Below are positions 8,268 to 17,020 of a stretch of 64,000 nt of DNA, piece by piece. The first letter of the stretch is position 1; each line of letters begins with the position of its first letter. The position numbers and the translations under genes were made by a program. The notes below the pieces were generated by a model, which saw nothing but the letters and a program-made list of their open reading frames with translations, was not told the origin of the DNA and made no database searches. The DNA is from Thauera carbonicopians (GTDB lineage: Bacteria > Pseudomonadota > Gammaproteobacteria > Burkholderiales > Rhodocyclaceae), in NCBI RefSeq assembly GCF_025699485.1, contig NZ_JANUXN010000007.1, positions 20,395 through 84,394 of the forward strand, given 5' to 3'.

Positions 8268-9191
8268 ATGGATTTGCTCCACCCTCAATTGGCCGCGTTT
8301 GCCGCAGTGCTGGAAGAGGGCAGTTTCGAGGCGGCTGCGCGCCGGCTTTGCGTCACCTCGTCCGCCGTGTCCCAGCGCATCAAGGCGCTGGAAGACAGGC
8401 TGGGGCAGGTGCTGGTCGTGCGCCAGCCGCCGTGCCGGCCGACGCCGGCGGGAGCCTTGCTGCTGCGCCGCGTGCGGCCGATGCAGATGCTGGAAGCGGA
8501 GGCCTTGGCGGACTTTCTGCCGGAAGCAGAGCAGGGCACGGCAGCACGCTCCATCGCCATCGCGGTCAACAGCGACTCGCTCGCGACCTGGTTCCTGGAT
8601 GCCTTGTCCTTGCTGAACCGGCAGCATGGTTATCTGTTCGACGTGCGGGTGGATGATCAGGATCACACCCTGAAGCTGTTGCGCGATGGCTCGGTGCTGG
8701 GTGCCGTGACGGGTGAAGCGGCGGCGGTGCAGGGCTGCGAGGTGCTGGCGCTTGGCGCGATGCGCTACCACGCCATCGCAGCGCCGGAGTTCGCGGCACG
8801 CCATTTTCCGGATGGCGTGAATGCCGCGTCACTGGCACAGGCGCCGATGATCGTCTTCGACCGCAAGGACGAACTGCAGTGGCGTTTCGTGCGCCGGATC
8901 ACCCGCGCCCGCTTGTCGCCGCCGATACACTACCTGCCGACGCCGACGGGTTTCGTCGATGCCGCTGCGCTCGGCTTGGGATGGTGCCTGGCACCCGAGT
9001 CCTTGGTACGGCCGGCGCTGGAGGAAGGCCGGGTGAGCCTCATCGCCGCAGACCGCTGGCTCGATGTGCATCTGTACTGGCAGCATGCCGCGGTCCGTTC
9101 CGACACCCTGCAGAACATCGGCACGGTACTGCGCAGGGTCGCAGCGACTGCCCTGCACGGCGCGTCCAGGGGGACGCCCGGTGGACAGTGA
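8268..9191 (+). CDS. LysR-type regulator of the ArgP/LysG type
   Basis: A regulator of 307 aa. The N-terminal winged helix-turn-helix reads LHPQLAAFAAVLEEGSFEAA followed by LCVTSSAVSQRIKALEDRLG. The substrate-binding region follows (AIAVNSDSLATWFLDALSLL, then PTPTGFVDAAALGLGWCLAPE), matching the ArgP/LysG subfamily that senses lysine or arginine and activates the adjacent exporter. Divergence from the lysE gene supports this. The symbol is left blank because ArgP and LysG cannot be separated here. Confidence 0.9.
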   Translation: MDLLHPQLAAFAAVLEEGSFEAAARRLCVTSSAVSQRIKALEDRLGQVLVVRQPPCRPTPAGALLLRRVRPMQMLEAEALADFLPEAEQGTAARSIAIAVNSDSLATWFLDALSLLNRQHGYLFDVRVDDQDHTLKLLRDGSVLGAVTGEAAAVQGCEVLALGAMRYHAIAAPEFAARHFPDGVNAASLAQAPMIVFDRKDELQWRFVRRITRARLSPPIHYLPTPTGFVDAAALGLGWCLAPESLVRPALEEGRVSLIAADRWLDVHLYWQHAAVRSDTLQNIGTVLRRVAATALHGASRGTPGGQ

Positions 9192-9223
9192 GCACAGGGA
9201 CCGCGGATGGCAAGAGGCGGGCC

Positions 9224-9568
9224 TCAGGGCCGTGATGCCTGGCGAGCGCCGAGCGGGTGCTGGATACCGCCGTCGCCGTAGGTATGCATCACCTGGGCAA
9301 TGACCACCTGATAGCCGTCGAGCCAACGCACCTGCTGCCGTTTCGCTTCCTGATGAACCGGATGGTCGATCAGGGCGCGCAGCGCCTCCATGCTTTCCCA
9401 GTAATACACATTGGAGATCAGGCCGGTGGCCGGATTCTCCCAGGCTTCCTCGCCGATGTAGCCGGGGATGGACCTGGCGGCCTCGGCGATGGCCTGGTCC
9501 AGGGTGTGGAATTCGTCATCGAATTCGCGCTTGGCGAAGGTGAAGGTCGAACTGTAGAGGGTTTGCAT
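9224..9568 (-). CDS. Antibiotic biosynthesis monooxygenase (ABM) family protein
   Basis: A protein of 114 aa, the usual size for this dimeric ferredoxin-like alpha/beta barrel family. The ABM pattern is visible: YSSTFTFAKREFDDEFHTLDQAI, then a GYIGEEAWENPATGLISNVYYWESMEAL segment with the typical aromatic WES motif, and a C-terminal HQEAKRQQ helix. Many such proteins are small oxygenases or stress proteins of unknown substrate. It lies 15 nt after the broken SnoaL-like gene on the same strand, so the two probably formed an operon. Function beyond the family is not known. Confidence 0.75.
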   Translation of the reverse strand: MQTLYSSTFTFAKREFDDEFHTLDQAIAEAARSIPGYIGEEAWENPATGLISNVYYWESMEALRALIDHPVHQEAKRQQVRWLDGYQVVIAQVMHTYGDGGIQHPLGARQASRP

Positions 9569-9583
9569 GAGTTCTGTTTTCGG

Positions 9584-9930
9584 TCAAGAGATATGTGAAT
9601 AGGCCGATTTCCGCGAGCGGCCATAGGCCGCCGTCCAGGCAACGTGCGCAATGCAGTGGTGCGCATCGATGGGGACGGTGCGCACGCCACGCAGGGTTAT
9701 GTCCTTCGTACCGATCCGGCGGTAGCGCTCGAAACCCCGACGCATTCCTGCAGTTGCTCGCCGTTCTGGCCGGCGACGACGCCTGCCGGTGAGGCTGCGA
9801 CGAAGGCAGCGGCATAGGATGACGCGACTTGTTCCATGTCGGCTTCTCCCTTGAACCCCTGGCGAAAGAAGTGCTGGTAATGCTCGAAGAATTCGTGGAT
9901 CCGCTTTTCCATTGCCTGCCCCGTCGTCAT
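9584..9930 (-). pseudogene. Frameshifted and shortened SnoaL/NTF2-like gene
   Basis: The frame starts MTTGQAMEKRIHEFFEHYQHF and runs through a cone-fold-like segment (ASSYAAAFVAASPAGVVAG) to about 9735, where it drifts into an unrelated tail. A sister frame continues the family pattern without a break: FERYRRIGTKDITLRGVR, VPIDAHHCIAHVAWTAAYG, then a stop at 9584-9586. Joining them needs one frameshift near 9730-9745. The joined product still lacks the last strands expected of the fold, so it also looks truncated. A sequencing error could explain the frameshift but not the short C-terminus. Confidence 0.65.
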
Positions 9931-10678
9931 CGTTGCCTGCGCTCGATATGGTAGAGCGTTGTCAGCGTTCCGTGCTGCGTGTGGTCATGACTGGTCTGGA
10001 AGGCTGCCGGCGATTCCAGGATCGAGCTCCTGATCCGACTGCTGGCCAGCATTTTCGGCATCTTGACCAATAGTGGCAACGCTCCTAACAGCCTGTTCAT
10101 GCTCTTGCAACTTGCGCTGGCGCTGCTCTCGCCTTGCTTCTGCTGAATGCGGCCTGGATCAGGCCTGCTCAGTAGTGGGCCTGTCAACAGAAAGGCGAGC
10201 GGCAAAATCATCCGCTTTGACGATAAATTGAAATTCTTGTCAGCCTCTTCGTCGCTAGTGAGAGTGAGGAGGAAATACTGTTGCCCATCTGGTGCATCGT
10301 TTCTGAAGATGTTGATGCTTCGTACCGTTCATGCCATGGACGAAGCTCCATCTTTGCATGGTTTGCATGAATGCACTGCAAAAGTGCAATTTTTCGATCC
10401 GGCTCGTTCGAAAGAATAGAATTGGTGCGTGATGCAGGGTTTTCGTTAATTTGATAATTTTTATATATAAAACATGATCTTATGAGATTGTGTCATGCAC
10501 TCTCGTGGTGCTTTGCGATGAGGGTTTGCACCAGGTCGGCGCATCTTTCGGGAATGCTTTTTTGCATATCAAGATTGCCAATTCTTGTCTTCTCGAACAT
10601 TCCTCACATTGTTAGTCTGCGATTGGGAGATCGCTGTTTATACAAAAATTCATTTAATTTATTCTCATGGAGGTTTCC
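9931..10678. other. 748-nt gene-poor, AT-rich stretch at the left edge of the island
   Basis: I see no credible protein gene here. Short open frames lack family motifs and ribosome sites. The base composition falls sharply from about 10180 onward, as in the following DUF485-mdc block. A hairpin with a T-tract lies at 10372-10394. The promoter of the DUF485/symporter operon must lie here but was not pinned down. This is the most likely left junction of an acquired segment. Confidence 0.5.
10372..10394 (+). terminator. Short hairpin followed by T-tract
   Basis: TGCACT and AGTGCA pair around a gcaaa loop and are followed by ATTTTT. No gene is seen upstream on this strand, so it may be a relic or part of a leader of the DUF485 operon. 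Confidence 0.4.
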
Positions 10679-10993
10679 ATGGAAGCTAAGGCCGGATCTT
10701 TCGATGAGTTCATGTCGGATCCAAGATTCAGAGCTCTGGTTAGAAAGAAGAGGAGTGTGAGTCTCGTGCTCTTCGGAATATCAATGGTTCTGTTCTTCTC
10801 CATTCCAGTGATATCAAGTTATTTCCCTGATCTCTTCAAGATGCGTGTTTTCGGAGAGGTTAACGCGGGCCTGGCCTACTTAATTTTCCAGTACATCGCG
10901 GGCGGGTTTATAGCCTGGAGGTATGCAGTGATGTTCGGCAAGGTAGATAAGGAAACGGCGGCACTGGTTTCCGAGTTCATTCGCAAGATTTGA
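10679..10993 (+). CDS. DUF485 small membrane protein (symporter partner)
   Basis: A protein of 104 aa in the DUF485/YjcH family. It starts at the second of two close ATGs, because GGAGG sits 5 nt before it. A soluble start (DEFMSDPRFRALVRKKRSV) precedes two hydrophobic helices around residues 30-50 and 65-85. Genes of this family almost always precede an ActP/SSS-type symporter, as here (35 nt gap), and are thought to act with it. Base composition is lower in G+C than in the surroundings. Confidence 0.88.
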   Translation: MEAKAGSFDEFMSDPRFRALVRKKRSVSLVLFGISMVLFFSIPVISSYFPDLFKMRVFGEVNAGLAYLIFQYIAGGFIAWRYAVMFGKVDKETAALVSEFIRKI

Positions 10994-11028
10994 TATGTCA
11001 GCGCATTGGCCCGAGTCTGGAGATGGAA

Positions 11029-12927
11029 ATGAAACGAATCATCAGGTGTAAACCAGCGTCCCTCCTGCCGGCGGCACCGGCGCTCTTGCTGTCAAGTGGG
11101 AACGCCCATGCCCAGGCTGCGACGCTGGTGTCGGAGAACAACCAGTTGATGACTGTCGTCGTCTTTCTGGCGCTGTTCGTTCTTACGCTCGTCATCACAT
11201 TCTTGGCTGGCCGAAAGAACAAGACGGTTGGTGACTTCTACACGGCAGGTGGAGGGATTTCTCCGCGTACAAATGGGATTGCAATTGCAGGGGACTACCT
11301 CTCTGCGGCTGCCTTCCTGGGGGTTTCCGGCCTGATTGCACTTTATGGGTTGGATGGCATCACGTATGTGGTGGGCTTCTTCGTTTCCTTCATCCCCGTG
11401 TTGCTGTTGGTTGCAGAGCCGTGCAGAAACCTTGGGAGATATACGCTGGGTGACGTACTGGCGTATCGAAACAGCTTCCGTGCGACGAAAACCGTCGTTG
11501 CGGCCTCCAGTATTCTGGTCGCGTTGTTCTACATGGTTCCGCAGATAGTCGGTGGTGCGGTGATCATTCGGGCGTTGGTGGGGATACCGTACGAAATCTC
11601 TGTCATTGCGGTCGGTAGCTCGATGCTGGTGTATGTGATGTTCGGCGGGATGCGGGCAACAACTGCGGTACAGGTGCTCAAGGCATGTTTGCTGATTTCG
11701 TTCTGCTTCGTGCTGGTAGTGCTTTCCTGGATGCCTTACGGCTTCGATATCGGTGATTTCTTCCGTTCGGTGGTTGGCAACGAGGGGATTCAGACCCACG
11801 TTCTGGCGACCTTGCTGGGTGGGCAATCGTCCATGTCGCTCGCCGAGGCTGGGCAGCGTTTCATGGACCCGGGGCTTTACCTGAAGAACCCTGTGGAACA
11901 GGCGTCGTTGGGACTTGCGCTGGTTCTCGGGACTGCTGCCATGCCCCATATCCTGATGCGATTCTTTACCGTGGCGGATGCTCAGGGAGCGCGTACATCA
12001 GCACTCTACGCAATGGCTGCAATCGGTTTCTGCCACATCCTGATCATCGTGATCGGTTTCTCGGCCGCTCTCAATGTCGGTCCGAAGGAAATCATCGCCA
12101 TGGACAAGGGCGGTAATCTCGCCGCGCCAATGCTTGCGCAGTTTCTCGGCGGTGGCCCGGATAGCATGCTTGGCAATTTCATGCTGGCGTTGGTTGCGTC
12201 GGTGTCCTTTGCGACGATCGTGGCTGTCGTTGCCGGGCTGACACTGGCAGCGGCTTCAGCACTGGCGCACGACGTCTATGTGGGTGCGATCAAGAACGGC
12301 AAGGCCACGGAGCAACAGCAGGCCAAGGCCGCCCGGATCGCAACGATTGCGATGGCGGTGATCTCGATTGGAGCGGGGATTGCGGCAAAGGGCCAGAACG
12401 TCGCGCACCTCGTCGGGCTGGGTTATGCGGTGGCTGCCTCCGCCAATCTTCCGGCCCTGGTTCTGACTCTGTACTGGAGGCGCTGCAGCACGGCCGGCGT
12501 GGTTGCCGGTGTCGTCGGCGGCACCTTGCTCAGTATCGGGCTCGTGCTGGTATCTCCGAACATGACTTATCCGATGCAGGTCAAGAAGGCTGCGATCGCG
12601 GCGGTGGCGGATATCGAGCCAAGGATCCTGAAGATGGAGCAGGAGAGTCTGGGCGCCGGTGCGCCGCAACTCGGCAAATTGAAGGCCGACCTGGCAGCGG
12701 CAAAGGCCGTCATTTCCTCAGTTCCTGATGGCGCGACCAGCATGGTTGGCCTGAGCGCGCCGCTGATTTCCCTGCGCAACCCCGGCTTGATTTCGATTCC
12801 GGTTGGTTTTGCCCTGGTCATCATCTTCTCTCTGCTGATGCCGAGCACTTATTCATCTTCGCGCTGGGCCGAACTGGCTGTCCGTCGCGAGACAGGGTAC
12901 GGGGTGGCGAAAGCTGTCGCCCACTGA
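11029..12927 (+). CDS. ActP-like sodium:solute symporter with enlarged C-terminal loop
   Basis: A solute:sodium symporter of 632 aa. The ATG at 11029 has GGAG 6 nt upstream and gives a basic, hydrophobic signal-like start ending in AHAQA. The core matches acetate permease ActP: FYTAGGGISPRTNGIAIAGDYLSAAAFLG, VAEPCRNLGRYTLGDVLAYR, GTAAMPHILMRFFTV and VAGLTLAAASALAHD. E. coli ActP is 549 aa; the extra length lies mainly in a soluble, charged stretch at about residues 510-575 between the last helices. There is no mdcL/mdcM malonate carrier in the locus, so this protein is the candidate importer of the pathway's carboxylate (malonate, cyanoacetate or acetate); that is inference. Confidence 0.88.
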   Translation: MKRIIRCKPASLLPAAPALLLSSGNAHAQAATLVSENNQLMTVVVFLALFVLTLVITFLAGRKNKTVGDFYTAGGGISPRTNGIAIAGDYLSAAAFLGVSGLIALYGLDGITYVVGFFVSFIPVLLLVAEPCRNLGRYTLGDVLAYRNSFRATKTVVAASSILVALFYMVPQIVGGAVIIRALVGIPYEISVIAVGSSMLVYVMFGGMRATTAVQVLKACLLISFCFVLVVLSWMPYGFDIGDFFRSVVGNEGIQTHVLATLLGGQSSMSLAEAGQRFMDPGLYLKNPVEQASLGLALVLGTAAMPHILMRFFTVADAQGARTSALYAMAAIGFCHILIIVIGFSAALNVGPKEIIAMDKGGNLAAPMLAQFLGGGPDSMLGNFMLALVASVSFATIVAVVAGLTLAAASALAHDVYVGAIKNGKATEQQQAKAARIATIAMAVISIGAGIAAKGQNVAHLVGLGYAVAASANLPALVLTLYWRRCSTAGVVAGVVGGTLLSIGLVLVSPNMTYPMQVKKAAIAAVADIEPRILKMEQESLGAGAPQLGKLKADLAAAKAVISSVPDGATSMVGLSAPLISLRNPGLISIPVGFALVIIFSLLMPSTYSSSRWAELAVRRETGYGVAKAVAH

Positions 12928-12959
12928 TGAAGAAACCGAAACTAATAAAGGAGTAACAA

Positions 12960-14006
12960 ATGAATCTGCCTACCGTAAAAGTTGCCGCCGCCCATGTCGC
13001 ACCGGTTTATATGGACAAGGCTGCCAGCGTTAAAAAGGCTGTTTCGATCATCGGCGAAGCGGCACGCAATGGCGCGGAGCTGATCGTTTTTCCCGAGTCA
13101 TTCATTCCCGGCTTCCCGGTCTGGGCTGCGCTGTGGGCGCCGATCTACAACCATGAGTGGTTCAAGCGAATGACTGCGAACAGCATCCTGGTCGACGGTC
13201 CGGAGATGGAGGAGATCACCAATGCTGCTCGCCAGCATGGAGTATTCGTTTCGCTCGGGTTCAGCGAATCGACTCGTGTGAGCTTGGGTTGCATATGGAA
13301 TTCGAACGTGCTGATTGGCGATGATGGAGCAATCCTCAATCACCACCGTAAGCTCGTGCCGACTTTCTATGAAAAGATGGTCTGGGCAGCGGGGGACGGC
13401 CACGGGCTGCGTGTTTCTGATACGCGGATCGGCAAGATCGGTGCCCTGATCTGCGGTGAGAACACCAATCCGCTGGCGCGTTATGCGCTGGCGGCCCAAG
13501 GGGAGCAGATCCATATTTCGGCGTGGCCCGCGATCTGGCCGACCCGAAAGCCGGGTAATCAGAACTTCGACAACCTGGCAGCGAACCGTATCCGTGCCGG
13601 TGGCGCGTCGTTCGAAGCAAAGGCATTCGGTGTCCTTAATGCTGGTTTCATGGACGACACAATGCTGAACATGTTGCTTGATGGAGCGGGTAGCGACGCC
13701 GCCGATGTGCTGCAGAGATCGCCGCGTGCCGCGACACAGTTTCTGGATCCGACGGGGGCGACTATCGGCGATACGTTGCAGAACGAAGAAGGCATCGCCT
13801 ATGCGACTTTCGACCTCAATGCCTGCATCGAGCCGAAGCAGTTCCACGACATCGTCGGCTATTACAACCGCTTCGATGTGTTTGACCTGGAGATTGACCG
13901 CCGGCGGTTGGTGCCGGCGCGCTTCAAGGATGATCGCGATGCAGAGCCGGTTTTGCGCCGGAGCATCCATGGGCAGGAAGAGGGGGATGTCGGCTGCGGA
14001 CAATAA
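12960..14006 (+). CDS. Nitrilase (aliphatic/aryl nitrilase family)
   Basis: A protein of 348 aa in the nitrilase branch of the carbon-nitrogen hydrolase superfamily, which converts R-CN to R-COOH plus ammonia. The catalytic triad is intact: Glu46 (FPESFIPG), Lys131 (HHRKLVPT) and Cys165 in ALICGENTNPLARY. The last motif separates true nitrilases from amidases. GGAG 5-9 nt upstream gives the start. It follows the symporter by 32 nt and precedes mdcA by 142 nt on the same strand. In this company the attractive substrate is cyanoacetate, whose product is malonate; the sequence alone does not prove it. Confidence 0.93.
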   Translation: MNLPTVKVAAAHVAPVYMDKAASVKKAVSIIGEAARNGAELIVFPESFIPGFPVWAALWAPIYNHEWFKRMTANSILVDGPEMEEITNAARQHGVFVSLGFSESTRVSLGCIWNSNVLIGDDGAILNHHRKLVPTFYEKMVWAAGDGHGLRVSDTRIGKIGALICGENTNPLARYALAAQGEQIHISAWPAIWPTRKPGNQNFDNLAANRIRAGGASFEAKAFGVLNAGFMDDTMLNMLLDGAGSDAADVLQRSPRAATQFLDPTGATIGDTLQNEEGIAYATFDLNACIEPKQFHDIVGYYNRFDVFDLEIDRRRLVPARFKDDRDAEPVLRRSIHGQEEGDVGCGQ

Positions 14007-14099
14007 GGCGCAGCGCTGAACACACAGCAGAACTAGTCAGGTTTGCGGCCCCGGAGCGTCGCTGGGTGGACGTTCCCGGCTGGCCGGTACCTGGTGTCA

Positions 14100-14118
14100 G
14101 GAGCAACTCAGTTGCTCC
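14100..14118 (+). promoter_or_regulatory. Perfect hairpin in the nitrilase-mdcA gap
   Basis: GGAGCAAC and GTTGCTCC form an 8-bp stem with a TCA loop, followed by a short TTAT. It lies 30 nt before mdcA, the only long gap in the nitrilase-mdc series. It may be a partial terminator or an RNA-processing site that sets different levels for nitrilase and decarboxylase. Confidence 0.5.
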
Positions 14119-14148
14119 TTATCCAGATGGGACAATCCCGATAACGCC

Positions 14149-15801
14149 ATGAATTCATCAGAAGCCAGATCGTGGGACAGCCAGCGTGAGAATCGCGCCT
14201 GCCGCCTGGAGCGGGCAGCCAGAGCCGGGTTTGGTAGAGAGGTTCCCGACGATCAGATCATCGAATTGTTCGAAGCGGTGATGCAGCCAGGAGACAGGAT
14301 ATGCATCGAGGGCAACAATCAGAAGCAGGCGGATTTCCTTGCCGAATCGCTGGCGGCTTGTGATCCGGCAAAATTATACGATCTCTCCCTGGTCCAGTCC
14401 GTTCTTGCCTTGCCGAGCCATCTGGACCTTTTCGAGCGTGGCTTGGCAAGCCGGCTCGACTTTTCTTTTAGCGGACCGCAGGGTGCTCGGTTGGCGAGGT
14501 TGGTAAATGAGAAGAGTATCAAGATCGGTGCCATTCATACTTATCTTGAGCTGTATGGACGCTATTTCCTCGATCTGACCCCGAATGTGTCGCTGATTGC
14601 GGCACAGGCGGTAGATGCCCAGGGGAACCTGTATCTCGGGCCGAACGCCGAGGAGACGCCAACCATCGTCGAGGCTACGGCCTTCCGAGGCGGGGTGGTG
14701 ATTGCTCAGGTCAATGAGCGCAGGGGGACGATTCCCCGCGTCGATATCCCTGCCGATTGGGTTGACTTCACCGTGCGTGCGCCAAGGCCGAATTTCATCG
14801 AGCCGCTTTTCACTCGAGATCCGGCCCAGATCACCGAAGTACAGGTACTGATGGCGATGATGGCGATCAAGGGGATCTACGCCGAATACGGTGTGACACG
14901 CCTGAACCACGGCATCGGTTTCGACACTGCGGCAATCGAGCTGTTGTTGCCCACTTATGCGGTCGAACTTGGCCTGAAGGGCAAGATCTGCACGCATTGG
15001 GCGCTGAACCCTCATCCCACGCTGATTCCTGCCATCGAATCGGGTTTCGTCCAGTCTATCCACAGTTTTGGTTCGGAAGTGGGTATGGAAGCTTATGTCG
15101 CTGCTCGCTCCGATGTGTTTTTCACGGGTTCGGACGGCAGCATGCGCTCGAACCGGGCCTTCTGCCAGACGGCGGGCCTGTACGCCTGCGACATGTTCAT
15201 CGGCTCGACGCTGCAGATGGATCTCGCTGGCAACAGCTCGACTGCGACCCTGGGGCGCATCACTGGTTTTGGTGGTGCGCCGAACATGGGTTCCGATCCA
15301 CATGGGAGGCGTCATGCGAGTCCGGCCTGGCTCAAGGCGGGACGCGAGGCAGGCGGCGCAAATGCAACCAGGGGGCGGAAGCTGGTGGTGCAGACGGTCG
15401 AGACTTTCCGCGAGCACATGGCGCCGGTATTCGTAGAAGAGCTGGATGCCTGGAAACTTCAGCGAGTGATGGGGGCGGAACTGCCGCCGATCATGATCCA
15501 TGGCGATGACGTCAGTCACGTCGTCACCGAAGAGGGCATAGCGAATCTGTTGCTTTGCCGCACGGCGGAAGAGCGTGAACAGGCGATCCGAGGTGTGGCC
15601 GGGTTTACGCCGGTCGGAATGGCACGAGACAAGGCTGCTGTCGAAAACCTGCGGGACAGGGGGATCATCAGGCGAGCAGAAGATCTCGGCATCGACCCGC
15701 GTGATGCCACGCGTGACCTGCTGGCCGCGAGATCGGTCAAGGATCTGGTCAGGTGGTCCGGTGGGCTTTATTCCCCTCCCTCGCGTTTCAGGAACTGGTG
15801 A
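14149..15801 (+). CDS. mdcA: Malonate decarboxylase alpha subunit (acetyl-S-ACP:malonate ACP transferase)
   Basis: A protein of 550 aa, the family's usual size. MdcA moves the acyl carrier protein from acetate to malonate, making malonyl-S-ACP and releasing acetate. CoA-transferase-like features are visible: GDRICIEGNNQKQADFLAES early, RVDIPADWVDFTV and GVTRLNHGIGFDTAAIELLLP in the middle, then FGSEVGMEAYVAARSDVFFTGSDGSMRSNR and LDLAGNSSTATLGR-like glycine-rich segments. It opens the tightly packed mdc series (5-nt gap to mdcC). The ribosome site is weak, so the start is less sure than the identity. Confidence 0.96.
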   Translation: MNSSEARSWDSQRENRACRLERAARAGFGREVPDDQIIELFEAVMQPGDRICIEGNNQKQADFLAESLAACDPAKLYDLSLVQSVLALPSHLDLFERGLASRLDFSFSGPQGARLARLVNEKSIKIGAIHTYLELYGRYFLDLTPNVSLIAAQAVDAQGNLYLGPNAEETPTIVEATAFRGGVVIAQVNERRGTIPRVDIPADWVDFTVRAPRPNFIEPLFTRDPAQITEVQVLMAMMAIKGIYAEYGVTRLNHGIGFDTAAIELLLPTYAVELGLKGKICTHWALNPHPTLIPAIESGFVQSIHSFGSEVGMEAYVAARSDVFFTGSDGSMRSNRAFCQTAGLYACDMFIGSTLQMDLAGNSSTATLGRITGFGGAPNMGSDPHGRRHASPAWLKAGREAGGANATRGRKLVVQTVETFREHMAPVFVEELDAWKLQRVMGAELPPIMIHGDDVSHVVTEEGIANLLLCRTAEEREQAIRGVAGFTPVGMARDKAAVENLRDRGIIRRAEDLGIDPRDATRDLLAARSVKDLVRWSGGLYSPPSRFRNW

Positions 15802-15806
15802 TTGCC

Positions 15807-16121
15807 ATGGAAGAGCTTGTCTATCGATTTTCTTCGCAGGCCTCGCCGGCCGAATCAGGCCCGGTGCTGTGTGGCGTGGCTGCGTCCGGCAACCTGGAGG
15901 TCCTCGCCAAGCCTGGCGTGGATCCGGAAGCATGCACGTTCGTCATCAGGACGTCAGCACGCGGTTTTGGCGATACCTGGGCAGCGGTACTCGCCAGCTT
16001 CGCTGCTGCACACACCGCGGGTGGCATCGATTTCGGCATCAACGACATGGGCGCTACGCCAGCCGTGGTTTCGCTGCGGCTGTCGCAGGTGCTTGCTGAA
16101 TACCAGGGGGAACAGAAATGA
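15807..16121 (+). CDS. mdcC: Malonate decarboxylase acyl carrier protein (delta subunit)
   Basis: A protein of 104 aa. MdcC carries the 2'-(5''-phosphoribosyl)-3'-dephospho-CoA arm through which acetyl and malonyl groups pass. The attachment serine is Ser27 in GVAASGNLEVL, matching the site near residue 25 in Klebsiella MdcC. The downstream FVIRTSARGFGDTWAAVL segment is typical of the family. The start follows the mdcA stop by 5 nt with CAGGAA upstream. The stop overlaps the mdcD start by 4 nt (ATGA). Confidence 0.94.
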   Translation: MEELVYRFSSQASPAESGPVLCGVAASGNLEVLAKPGVDPEACTFVIRTSARGFGDTWAAVLASFAAAHTAGGIDFGINDMGATPAVVSLRLSQVLAEYQGEQK

Positions 16122-17020
16122 TTTCAATGCCGCTTTCGAGGCGAAGCTGGTTCGAGGCAAGCGCCCGAGCCCGCTTGGGCGGACTGCTCGATGCTGGGAG
16201 TTTCAGGGAGTTCCTGCCGCCGTCGTCGTCGCAGCCGAGCCCTCATCTGGCTCGGCTCGATATTCCTGGCGCTTTCGACGATGGCGTCATCGTCGGAGCG
16301 GGGAGCCTGTCAGGGCAGGAGGTTCTCGTGATTGCCCAGGAGGGGTTGTTCATGGGTGGCGCAGTAGGTGAAATCCATGGCGCCAAGATCGTCGGCCTGT
16401 TGCGTCGAGCATTGCTCGAGGAGCCCAGGGCCGTCCTCTTCCTGATCGACTCGGGTGGCGTGCGCCTGCATGAAGCGAACGCGGGGTTGATCGCCATCTC
16501 GGAGATCATGCGGGCCGTGCTCGAGGTCCGTGCCGGCGGCATCCCAGTGCTTGCGCTCGTGGGTGGTAGCTGCGGTGCGTTTGGTGGCATGGGCATCGTC
16601 GCCAAGCTCTGCTCCGCAGTCCTGATCTCAGAGGAAGGCAGGCTTGCCCTTTCCGGACCGGAAGTCATTGAAACGGTCGCAGGAGTGGAGGAGTTCGATT
16701 CCAAGGATCGGGCCCTTGTCTGGCGGGTGACCGGCGGTAAACACCGCTATCTGATGGGGGACTGCGCTGAACTGGTGGAAGACGATGTGGCCTCGTTCAG
16801 GGAAGCTGCAGTCGCTTGCGTCACTGCCGTTACGCACGATGTGTCGACGCTGGAAAGCCTGCAGGCCAGGCAGCACAGGCTGGAACAGCGCATCGAGCGT
16901 TTTGCGGGGTTCAATGATGGCCTGGATGTCTGGCGTAGCTTGGGTATCGAGCAGCCTGAAAGCGTGCCGATGCTCGACCGGGGTGCGACTGTGGCGTTGA
17001 AAGGGAGGATGGAAGCATGA
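16118..17020 (+). CDS. mdcD: Malonate decarboxylase beta subunit
   Basis: A protein of 300 aa with a carboxyltransferase fold. With MdcE it decarboxylates malonyl-S-ACP to acetyl-S-ACP without biotin. Visible signatures are GEIHGAKIVGLLRRAL, FLIDSGGVRLHEANAGLIAISEI and the glycine-rich LVGGSCGAFGGMGIVA that forms an oxyanion site in carboxyltransferases, then GPEVIETVAGVEEFDSKDRALVWRVTGG. It overlaps mdcC and mdcE by 4 nt on each side, a sign of translational coupling. Confidence 0.95.
   Translation: MISMPLSRRSWFEASARARLGGLLDAGSFREFLPPSSSQPSPHLARLDIPGAFDDGVIVGAGSLSGQEVLVIAQEGLFMGGAVGEIHGAKIVGLLRRALLEEPRAVLFLIDSGGVRLHEANAGLIAISEIMRAVLEVRAGGIPVLALVGGSCGAFGGMGIVAKLCSAVLISEEGRLALSGPEVIETVAGVEEFDSKDRALVWRVTGGKHRYLMGDCAELVEDDVASFREAAVACVTAVTHDVSTLESLQARQHRLEQRIERFAGFNDGLDVWRSLGIEQPESVPMLDRGATVALKGRMEA

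Noticed and set aside
9927..10760. Small open frames in the left border of the island (for example 9927-10211 minus and 10482-10760 plus)
   Set aside because: No recognisable motifs, no good ribosome sites, and the second overlaps the DUF485 gene in another frame.
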